A stretch of DNA of 31,614 nucleotides from a bacterium (GTDB taxonomy: Bacteria; Patescibacteriota; Minisyncoccia; Minisyncoccales; MHMH01), in contig JAUSHA010000016.1 of the NCBI GenBank assembly GCA_030648815.1, forward strand, positions 1 through 31,614, given 5' to 3'. Below are positions 1-6,276 of this stretch, piece by piece. Each line of letters starts with the position of its first letter. Position 1 is the first letter of the stretch. The position numbers and the translations under genes were made by a program. The notes under the pieces are model-generated. The model ran no database searches, was not told the DNA's origin, and saw only the letters and a program-made list of their open reading frames with translations.

Positions 1-158
1 ATTGAAGCAGGAAATCCGTATTTTTCAAGACAGCCGGAAATCATCATCAAATCAAGCGGCGGCCAGGCAAAATCAATTTTATTGACGCCAAAACCGCCCA
101 TGATTCTTTGGCATCCGAATTTACTGACGGACGGCGGTTCAATGATAAGATTATCCAT
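1..158 (-). CDS. B12-binding-type radical SAM protein, N-terminal fragment
   Basis: Only the first 52 codons are inside the window; the gene runs off the left edge. The start codon overlaps the stop of the upstream epimerase gene (TAATG), so the two are translationally coupled in one minus-strand operon. The visible peptide has a PPLDLMMISGCLE stretch, which resembles the N-terminal segment of cobalamin-binding-domain radical SAM proteins, where a PPLGL-like turn precedes the first helix of the Rossmann-like domain. The CxxxCxxC cluster would lie outside the window, so the family call rests on this short stretch and on context. A complete protein of this broad family is encoded at 29111-30502. 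Another Rossmann-type sugar enzyme cannot be excluded. Confidence 0.5.
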   Translation of the reverse strand, partial: MDNLIIEPPSVSKFGCQRIMGGFGVNKIDFAWPPLDLMMISGCLEKYGFPAS

Positions 159-1087
159 TAAATATTTTCCTTAATAGTTTTAATTACCGCCTCCATGGAA
201 TTATATTTTGGCTGCCAGCCGAGTTTTCCCATCCTGCTGATATCAAGAAGCATTTGCGGAACATCTCCCTGCCAGCCCCGCTTCCCTCCGGTAAAAATTA
301 TTTTTGTTTGATCCAACCCCATTTCTTTTAATAGCGCTTGAGCAATATCTTTTACCTTGGTCCGATCGTTTGCGCCCAAATTGAAAATATTGAGCTGTTG
401 CCCGGCTCGGCTTGCTCCAAAGATCATGCCCTCAATGCAGTCCTTAACGTGGATGTATGACTTTGATTGATTGCCGTCTCCCAAAACTTCCAGGGTTTTT
501 TTATTCTTCCCCAATTTTTTAATAAAATCATGAATGGCTCCGTGAGTTAATCTCGGCCCGATGACATTGGCAAATCTGAACATCCATGCCTGAAAGCCGT
601 AAATATGGCAATAAGCGGAAATTAATCCTTCGCAAGCCAATTTGCTGGCTCCGTAAGTAGAAATGGGCAATAAGGGGCCGTAATCTTCAGGCGTCGGCAT
701 TATTTTTGGTTCGCCAAAGACGGCGGAGCTTGAGGAAAAACATATTTTACTGATGCTATTTTTTCGCATCGCTTCCAAAACATTAAAAGTGGCTACGTTG
801 CCCTGCTCAAAATCCAAACTCGGTTTTTTGACCGACAACTGGATATCCGGATTGGCCGCCAGGTGAAACACAAAATCGGACCCCGCCATTGATTTATTCA
901 GAAATTTTTCATCTAAAAGGTCCCCTTTAATAAAACGGAAATTGTCTTTTTTAAAATGCCGGGCGATGAATTCTTTTGATCCTGAAGAAAGATTGTCGTA
1001 AATCGCAACTCGCCCCTTATTTATCAGGGAATCTGTTAAATGGCTCCCGATAAAACCGGCCCCGCCGGTAATGAAATATTTTGTCAT
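158..1087 (-). CDS. NAD-dependent nucleotide-sugar epimerase/dehydratase (extended SDR)
   Basis: This 309-residue protein is a typical extended short-chain dehydrogenase. The NAD-binding TGGAGFIGSH glycine motif lies at residues 7-16, a serine cluster (SSSSAVFGEP) at about 118-127, and the catalytic YGASK pair at Tyr145/Lys149. The closest familiar group is UDP-glucose 4-epimerase-like SDRs. Because it follows gmhA by 13 nt and sits with hddA and hddC/gmhB, it may instead act on a GDP-heptose, but substrate cannot be read from sequence. Translation starts at the ATG complementary to 1085-1087. The stop overlaps the next start by one base. The fold is certain; the substrate is not. Confidence 0.88.
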   Translation of the reverse strand: MTKYFITGGAGFIGSHLTDSLINKGRVAIYDNLSSGSKEFIARHFKKDNFRFIKGDLLDEKFLNKSMAGSDFVFHLAANPDIQLSVKKPSLDFEQGNVATFNVLEAMRKNSISKICFSSSSAVFGEPKIMPTPEDYGPLLPISTYGASKLACEGLISAYCHIYGFQAWMFRFANVIGPRLTHGAIHDFIKKLGKNKKTLEVLGDGNQSKSYIHVKDCIEGMIFGASRAGQQLNIFNLGANDRTKVKDIAQALLKEMGLDQTKIIFTGGKRGWQGDVPQMLLDISRMGKLGWQPKYNSMEAVIKTIKENI

Positions 1088-1100
1088 GATGTTAATGGAT

Positions 1101-1673
1101 CTATTTGATCGTTTCTTTAAAGTGAGAGGTGATTAAATGGCAGATTGAATCATGGGCGCTTTCAATAATTTCGTATTTTTGCGACGGAATGAGAATTTTA
1201 GCATCGGCTAACGATATCAATTCGCCTCCGTTAAAGCCAATCATGCCGATTACCGCCATATGAAGATTTTTCGCGGTGTTGACCGCCTTGATGATATTGG
1301 GCGAGTTGCCCGAAGAGCTGATGGCTATTAAAACATCTTTTTCCTGGCCGAAATTTTTTAATTGTTCGGAAAATATATCTTCAAAGCCGACATCGTTCGC
1401 CCAGGCGGTTAAAATCGGCGTATTGTCGGCCAAGCAGATTACCTGGAATCTTTTTATTTTCTTTTCTCCTTTTTGGCCAAAAACTGTTTTATTTAAATCA
1501 TTGGAAAAATGCGAGGCGATGGCCGCCGAACCGCCGTTGCCGATAATAAAAATTTTGCCGTCATATTCGTAGGCGGTTCGCAGTATTTTAATGCTAAGAG
1601 CAATCTCTTTCCACGAGACTTTACTAGTTTCCGCGTTAAGTTCCGATAAAAAACCCTTGATATAATCTTCCAT
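1101..1673 (-). CDS. gmhA: Phosphoheptose isomerase (sedoheptulose-7-phosphate isomerase), SIS domain
   Basis: This cytosolic SIS-domain enzyme would convert D-sedoheptulose 7-phosphate to D-glycero-D-manno-heptose 7-phosphate, the first step of nucleotide-heptose synthesis. At 190 residues it matches the family length. Visible signatures are the GNGGSAA phosphate loop (45-51), SSSGNSPN (119-126), and a C-terminal ESAHDSICH segment. By alignment from memory with E. coli GmhA, the metal or catalytic set H61/E65/Q172/H180 would be His55, Asp59, Glu171 and His179 here: two conservative replacements. It lies 15 nt downstream of hddA and 13 nt upstream of the epimerase gene on the same strand, which supports the heptose role over other SIS isomerases. 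Confidence 0.9.
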   Translation of the reverse strand: MEDYIKGFLSELNAETSKVSWKEIALSIKILRTAYEYDGKIFIIGNGGSAAIASHFSNDLNKTVFGQKGEKKIKRFQVICLADNTPILTAWANDVGFEDIFSEQLKNFGQEKDVLIAISSSGNSPNIIKAVNTAKNLHMAVIGMIGFNGGELISLADAKILIPSQKYEIIESAHDSICHLITSHFKETIK

Positions 1674-1688
1674 AAAAATTTTAGCGGG

Positions 1689-2660
1689 TTAACTTTTGAA
1701 TACAATTTTGCTTCCGGCCTCGGTAAAACGGAAAGGAGTTAATTGGTATTGTTTTAGCGTTTCCTTTATTTTGGCCTGATTTTCCGGAGGAGCCATGACC
1801 AAAAGAAAACCGCCGCCGCCGGCTCCTAAAATTTTTCCGCCGAAGGCGCCGGCCGAAAGCGCCTGATTATACATTTCATCTATTTGGCTGTTGGCAATTC
1901 CTGAGGACAGCTCTTTTTTCCATAACCAGTTCTGGTGCAGCAATTCTCCCAATTTTTTAAAGTCGCCTTTTTCAAGCGAATTCCTGAAAACAGGGACCAG
2001 GTCGGATAATTTTTTTAAAAAGTCGTATTTTTTATCAATATTGTCTCTTTGTTCTGTCAGAATCGGGTTGGCCGATCTTTGCACGCCGGTATAAAAGAGC
2101 ATTAAATGATTTTGAAAATCTTCTTTTATTTTCGGAGCCAAGTAAATGGGCTCAACGTCAATTTTCCCGTCGCAGTTGAAGGTAATGACATTCAGGCCGC
2201 CAAAGGTGGCCGCATACTGGTCCTGCTTGCCGATGGGCGAGCCTGCTTTTTCAATTTCTATTTTGCAGGCCTTTTCCGCCAAAGCGTCGGGCGCGATATA
2301 TTCCCCCAGAAAAGAATGGAGTCCTTGCAATAGCCCAACCGTAAAACTGCTGGACGAGCCGAGTCCCGTACCCTTGCCCGGAATGTCGCCGACCGAGGTG
2401 ATTTCTATGCCTTTTTCAATGCCCGTTTCTTCCAGGGCGAATCTGGCCAAGGGATGTTTTATCTCCGAGCGATATTTAACATCCTCCGTTTCGGAATAGC
2501 TTACTCTGATGTTGCCGTCAAATTTCGGGTTCAGTCCGACGTAAATGTATTTATCAATTGAAGTGCTCAAAACACGGCCGGGATATTTACGGTAAAAGTT
2601 CTCAAAATCGGTTCCTCCGCCGACAAAACTGATCCTTAAAGGCGTTCTTACGATTATCAT
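1689..2660 (-). CDS. hddA: D-glycero-alpha-D-manno-heptose 7-phosphate kinase (GHMP kinase)
   Basis: This is a GHMP-superfamily kinase of 323 residues that would phosphorylate C1 of heptose 7-phosphate to give the 1,7-bisphosphate in the GDP-heptose branch. The N-terminal RTPLRISFVGGGTDF block (5-19) is characteristic of HddA and related sugar 1-kinases. The ATP-binding GKGTGLGSSSS motif lies at 95-105, a GKQDQYAATFGG block follows, and a C-terminal KILGAGGGGF loop closes the active site. Its neighbours gmhA and hddC/gmhB make the heptose assignment strong; fucose kinase-like relatives are the alternative. The gene is first in its minus-strand block because recQ lies between it and hddC/gmhB, so it needs its own promoter in 2661-2775. 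Confidence 0.9.
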   Translation of the reverse strand: MIIVRTPLRISFVGGGTDFENFYRKYPGRVLSTSIDKYIYVGLNPKFDGNIRVSYSETEDVKYRSEIKHPLARFALEETGIEKGIEITSVGDIPGKGTGLGSSSSFTVGLLQGLHSFLGEYIAPDALAEKACKIEIEKAGSPIGKQDQYAATFGGLNVITFNCDGKIDVEPIYLAPKIKEDFQNHLMLFYTGVQRSANPILTEQRDNIDKKYDFLKKLSDLVPVFRNSLEKGDFKKLGELLHQNWLWKKELSSGIANSQIDEMYNQALSAGAFGGKILGAGGGGFLLVMAPPENQAKIKETLKQYQLTPFRFTEAGSKIVFKS

Positions 2661-2671
2661 ATGGTAGCTTC

Positions 2672-2700
2672 TTTTTAATACAATTCCCCCTTTTTAGCAA
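2672..2700 (-). promoter_or_regulatory. Possible hddA promoter
   Basis: Reading the minus strand, TTGCTA (2700-2695) is followed after 17 nt by TAAAAA (2677-2672), with the hddA ATG 11 nt further on. The -10 box is a weak match, but a promoter is required here because the upstream gene, recQ, runs the other way. Confidence 0.3.
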
Positions 2701-2718
2701 TGGCCGCCGCAGGTCGTG

Positions 2719-2747
2719 TTGAGTTCGGCTTTTTTATTTGTTAAGAT
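2719..2747 (+). promoter_or_regulatory. recQ promoter with extended -10
   Basis: TTGAGT (2719-2724), a 17-nt spacer and TAAGAT (2742-2747) preceded by TGT give a good sigma70-type promoter with an extended -10. The predicted transcript starts near 2754, leaving a leader of about 22 nt before the recQ ATG. Confidence 0.55.
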
Positions 2748-2775
2748 ATGAGGGAAGCGCTAAATATTTTAAAGT

Positions 2776-4032
2776 ATGAAGGAAAACACGATACATAATT
2801 TACTCAAACGATATTATAAGTTTAATAAATTTAGGCCGGGCCAGGAAGAAATTATCCAAAGCATTCTGGACGGCCGCGATACTTTGGCCGTCATGCCTAC
2901 TGGCGGCGGCAAGTCGCTTTGCTACCAACTGCCCGCATTAATTCTTGAAGGAATAACGTTGGTTATTTCCCCTTTAATCGCGCTCATGAAAGATCAGGTG
3001 GATGTTTTACGAAAAAGAAAAATAGCCGCCTCATTTATTAATTCATCGCTTACGGAAAAAGAAGTCAAAAAGACAATCAACGAGGCGATGACGGGTAAAA
3101 TAAAAATTCTCTATATCGCTCCGGAGCGTTTAAACAGCGACTTCAGTTCGGTTTTGCAAAAAATTCCCATAAGTTTTGCGGCCATTGACGAAGCGCATTG
3201 CGTCTCAACCTGGGGCCATGATTTCCGCCCCGATTACCGCGTCATTAAAGAACGCATCGATTCTTTGCCCAAACGCCCGATCGTCGCCGGTTTTACCGCT
3301 ACCGCCACCCCTGAAGTGAGGGAAGATATCGCCGAGCGTTTGGGCCTTAAAAAGCCGCAGATTTTCATCAGGGGATTTGACCGGCCTAACTTGCGTTTTT
3401 TCGCCCGCGGCTGGCTGGATGATTCTTCGCGCGATTCGGAAGTCTTGCGTTTAGTGAAGTCCCTACCAAAGCCAGGTATTATTTACGTGGGGAAGCGCAC
3501 TAAGTCCGAAGAGCTGGCCGCATATTTAACGGAGGCGGGAATTCCCGCTTTGCCTTATCATGCGGGATTAAAAACCGAAGAAAGAACGGATATTCAAGAT
3601 GCTTTTATGAAGGATCAACTGTCGGTGATCGTGGCCACCATTGCTTTTGGTATGGGCATTGATAAGTCCGACGTGCGTTTTGTCATACATGCCGGCATGC
3701 CGGGAACCTTGGAAAGATATTATCAGGAAGCCGGACGAGCCGGCCGCGACTCCAAACCGGCTACCTGCGTTTTGCTGCACAGCGGAGCAGACAGCGCGCT
3801 TCAGAATTATTTTATCCGCAAAAGCTACGAGGATTCGGTGGAGCGCGGCAAACCGGAGGACGAGGCTTCGGTAGTGCGCGATCTGAAATATCATAAACTC
3901 AAGCAGATGGAGAAATATGTTATGGCGAACTCCTGCAAGAGAAGAATAATCCTGGACTATTTTGGAGATGAAAGCTCCGACAAGCACGAAAATTGCCAAG
4001 GTTGCGATTATTGTCTTGGCTTAAGAAAATAA
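2776..4032 (+). CDS. recQ: Short RecQ-family ATP-dependent DNA helicase
   Basis: This is a superfamily 2 3'-5' DNA helicase for repair and recombination intermediates. Motifs in order are motif I MPTGGGKS (Lys46), the DEAH box (138-141) followed by the RecQ-specific CVSTWGHDFRPDYR loop, motif III TATATP (174-179), and motif VI YQEAGRAGRD (316-325). A zinc-binding cluster C387-x19-C407-x2-C410-x2-C413 follows, and the protein ends five residues later. At 418 residues it lacks the winged-helix part of the RQC region and the HRDC domain of the roughly 610-residue E. coli protein. It stands alone on the plus strand inside a minus-strand heptose cluster, and its last 25 nt overlap the end of the convergent hddC/gmhB gene. 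No good Shine-Dalgarno site precedes the ATG. Confidence 0.93.
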   Translation: MKENTIHNLLKRYYKFNKFRPGQEEIIQSILDGRDTLAVMPTGGGKSLCYQLPALILEGITLVISPLIALMKDQVDVLRKRKIAASFINSSLTEKEVKKTINEAMTGKIKILYIAPERLNSDFSSVLQKIPISFAAIDEAHCVSTWGHDFRPDYRVIKERIDSLPKRPIVAGFTATATPEVREDIAERLGLKKPQIFIRGFDRPNLRFFARGWLDDSSRDSEVLRLVKSLPKPGIIYVGKRTKSEELAAYLTEAGIPALPYHAGLKTEERTDIQDAFMKDQLSVIVATIAFGMGIDKSDVRFVIHAGMPGTLERYYQEAGRAGRDSKPATCVLLHSGADSALQNYFIRKSYEDSVERGKPEDEASVVRDLKYHKLKQMEKYVMANSCKRRIILDYFGDESSDKHENCQGCDYCLGLRK

Positions 4033-5267
4033 ATGGAGTTAACGGCTTGGGCGAGATTTTTTTTGCCGGGTTCAATTTTAATTGTTTTGACGCCGGCATT
4101 TTTACCGCATAAAATATCTCTCCATGAGTCTCCGATAAAATAAGATTTTTTAAGATTAATATTAAAATCTTTTTCAGCTCTCTTAACTAAACCGATTTTC
4201 GGTTTGCGGCAGTCGCAGTTAATTTTGTATTTTGGATTTTCCCCCGCAAATCCCTTATCGGGGTGGTGCGGGCAAAAATAAACCGCATCCAATTTGGCCC
4301 CTTCACGGCCAAGGAGCGTTTCCATTCTTTTGTGAATTTCGTCAAGTTCTTCAATTGAGCAAAATCCCTTAGCCACTGCCGGCTGATTGGTGATGACAAT
4401 GGCCAAAAATTCCGAAGCATTTATTTTTTTAATTGCTTCGCTTGCCCACGGGAAAAGTTTGAAGTCCTCTGTTTTGCAGACGTCGTCTGAGGTGTCGTTA
4501 ATCACGCCGTCCCGGTCAAGAAAAATCGCCCTTCTTTTATTCTTTCTGTTGAGCCCGGCGATCTTGCCGCTTTTATAATCCTTTTGGACTTCGGCAAGCC
4601 TGTCGGGTGTTCCCATATCTTTGAGATATTCAGCGGTTACGTAGCCGTAAAGTTTTTCCTTTTTGAATATTTTCGGAAAAATATCTTTGCCGAAATCCGA
4701 TTTTATCCCCCTCTTGATATATTTTAAAATTTTCGGCGATAAGACATATAATCCTGCGTTGACCAAGTTATTAAAATACTTATTTTCCGGATGAGGTTTT
4801 GGATGGAAGGCGATAATTCTTTGCTTGCCGTCAATTTCTACCAAGTCGCTGTCTTGGGGATGGTCATTGGGATGCAGAACCAGGGTGCAGGCGCTTTTTT
4901 TGCTTTTATGAAAGCTGATCAGTTCGGCGATGTCCAAGTCAACCATTACATCGCCATAAAGCAAAAAAAAGTCATTTTTTAATTGACTTTCAATCTCTTT
5001 TAAGCCGCCGGCCGTACCCAAGGGATTTTCTTCCTTTGAGTAATTTATCCTTACGCCAAAATCTTGTCCGTTTTTGAAATATTTTTCAATGACTTCCGAA
5101 AGATAGCAGGTTGCAAGGGTGATATTTTTTATGCCGTATTTTTTAAAAAGTTCAACTTGGTGAGCTAAAATGGGCAATCTGCCGATTTTTATCATCGGCT
5201 TGGGGAGATTCTTTATTATTTTGTTAAGCCTGGTGCCGAGCCCACCGGCTAATATTACGGCACGCAT
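4008..5267 (-). CDS. hddC/gmhB: Bifunctional heptose-1-phosphate guanylyltransferase / heptose-1,7-bisphosphate 7-phosphatase (HddC-GmhB fusion)
   Basis: Two enzymes are fused in 419 residues. The N-terminal part (1 to about 235) is a nucleotidyltransferase with the MRAVILAGGLGTRL P-loop-like start, KPM (23-25), a YGDVMVD metal-site motif (104-110) and a NAGLYVL core strand. The C-terminal part (about 245-419) is a HAD phosphatase of the GmhB/histidinol-phosphatase type: FLDRDGVIN with Asp251/Asp253, a VITNQP threonine motif, zinc ligands Cys332/His334/Cys351/Cys353, and GDSWRD (379-384). The phosphatase would remove the 7-phosphate made by HddA's pathway and the transferase would then attach GMP, so consecutive steps sit on one chain. 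The start overlaps the DUF2304 stop (TAATG). GDP rather than another nucleotide is inferred from hddA. Confidence 0.88.
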   Translation of the reverse strand: MRAVILAGGLGTRLNKIIKNLPKPMIKIGRLPILAHQVELFKKYGIKNITLATCYLSEVIEKYFKNGQDFGVRINYSKEENPLGTAGGLKEIESQLKNDFFLLYGDVMVDLDIAELISFHKSKKSACTLVLHPNDHPQDSDLVEIDGKQRIIAFHPKPHPENKYFNNLVNAGLYVLSPKILKYIKRGIKSDFGKDIFPKIFKKEKLYGYVTAEYLKDMGTPDRLAEVQKDYKSGKIAGLNRKNKRRAIFLDRDGVINDTSDDVCKTEDFKLFPWASEAIKKINASEFLAIVITNQPAVAKGFCSIEELDEIHKRMETLLGREGAKLDAVYFCPHHPDKGFAGENPKYKINCDCRKPKIGLVKRAEKDFNINLKKSYFIGDSWRDILCGKNAGVKTIKIEPGKKNLAQAVNSIYFLKPRQ

Positions 5268-5611
5268 TATTTTAATGATGTCCCATCTAATCCCTTCAGG
5301 GACTCCTCTCTGATTTTTCTTTCCAGATTTCCTTTCATTTTGTTAATGGCGGTATAGTTATAAAAAGTCAAAAAAATGACGAATAAGAAACCGAGAACCA
5401 CGAAAAAATCAAAAGCCCGGGGAATGCTTAATTCCTGTAAAAATATATTGGTTATTTTGGGAAAAAGAATGACGATTATGAAGCTCAGCCAGAGCATTTC
5501 CCAAAATAGAAATTGAGCCTTGCCGAATTCCCTCCGCTTATAATGGAGAAAACAGATATAAGCCATTGAAAATCCGAAAACAATGCCTAAAATTTGAACG
5601 CCTAAAATCAT
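5267..5611 (-). CDS. DUF2304-family small membrane protein
   Basis: This is a 114-residue membrane protein with three hydrophobic segments (about 4-20, 33-51 and 66-85) and a basic cytosolic tail (KMKGNLERKIREES). That layout and its position next to a polyprenyl-phosphate glycosyltransferase fit DUF2304, a family of unknown biochemical role that commonly accompanies GT2 genes. It overlaps the GT2 gene by four bases (ATGA) upstream and the HddC-GmhB gene by one base downstream, so all three are coupled. A role in anchoring or assisting the GT2 enzyme is inferred from context only. Confidence 0.75.
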   Translation of the reverse strand: MILGVQILGIVFGFSMAYICFLHYKRREFGKAQFLFWEMLWLSFIIVILFPKITNIFLQELSIPRAFDFFVVLGFLFVIFLTFYNYTAINKMKGNLERKIREESLKGLDGTSLK

Positions 5612-6273
5612 AGAAATTTTTGTTTTAAAATATTCAGCAAAATTTTTAATCCGTCTATAATATTCGTTCCTTTATAATTATCTTTATAGATGGTTTGTAT
5701 GGGCACCTCCGCATATGTCAAATTATTTCTACCCGCATTGATAATTATTTCTGTTTCTACCGCATAATCGGAAGACCGCCAGGCTATTTTTTCGTAGACA
5801 GAGGCCTTGAACACCTTAAGCCCCGATTGAGTGTCGGTTAAGGAAATGCCGGAAAAAAGATTGCTTATTCTTGTCAGGAATCTGTTCCCCAGCCATTTTA
5901 TTACAGGCATTTTTTTGTTTATTCCTCTTGCGCCAAAAACGATGTCCAGATTTTCTTTTCCCAATTTCTCGGTTATTTTTTTAAGGTCTTCGGGAGAGTG
6001 CTGGCCGTCGGCATCCATTAGGGCGATTACTTCGGCTCCTAACATCAAAGCGGCTTGGCAGCCGGTTTTTAGGGCCGCTCCCTTGCCTAAGTTGATTGTA
6101 TGCCTCAAAATTACAACATTCTCATCGGCCTCTTTGGCGCTTAAATAAGTATTGTCTTTTGAGCCGTCATCAACTACAATAATGTTAGCATCGATGGATT
6201 CTCTGATTTTTCGAATAACCCCCCCGATATTTTTCCCTTCGTTAAAGGCCGGTATTACTACTGTTAGTTTCAT
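5608..6273 (-). CDS. Family 2 glycosyltransferase, polyprenyl/dolichyl-phosphate mannosyltransferase type
   Basis: This GT-A enzyme of 221 residues has VVIPAFNEGKNI (5-16), VVDDGSKDNT (33-42), LGKGAAL (62-68) and the metal-binding DADGQH (87-92). Length and motifs match the DPM1-like group without a membrane domain, which moves a sugar from GDP- or UDP-sugar to a polyprenyl phosphate. The product is used outside the membrane by GT-C enzymes such as the divergent 695-residue protein next door. It is first in the minus-strand operon GT2-DUF2304-hddC/gmhB. Its ATG is 3 bp from the divergent ATG, so its promoter must lie in the neighbour's coding sequence (see 6288-6316). The sugar could be a hexose or heptose. 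Confidence 0.87.
   Translation of the reverse strand: MKLTVVIPAFNEGKNIGGVIRKIRESIDANIIVVDDGSKDNTYLSAKEADENVVILRHTINLGKGAALKTGCQAALMLGAEVIALMDADGQHSPEDLKKITEKLGKENLDIVFGARGINKKMPVIKWLGNRFLTRISNLFSGISLTDTQSGLKVFKASVYEKIAWRSSDYAVETEIIINAGRNNLTYAEVPIQTIYKDNYKGTNIIDGLKILLNILKQKFL
6242..6270 (+). promoter_or_regulatory. Possible leaderless promoter of the GT39-like gene
   Basis: Inside the first codons of the divergent GT2 gene, TTAAAG (6242-6247), 17 nt and TAGTTT (6265-6270) preceded by TGT form an extended -10 promoter. The ATG at 6277 is exactly where transcription should start, so the mRNA would be leaderless. The boxes are individually weak. Confidence 0.4.
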
Positions 6274-6276
6274 AAT

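Noticed and set aside
3568..3999. 143-codon minus-strand frame inside recQ
   Set aside because: It mirrors codon structure of the well-supported RecQ coding sequence, has no ribosome site or known motif, and lies over the conserved helicase motifs IV-VI.
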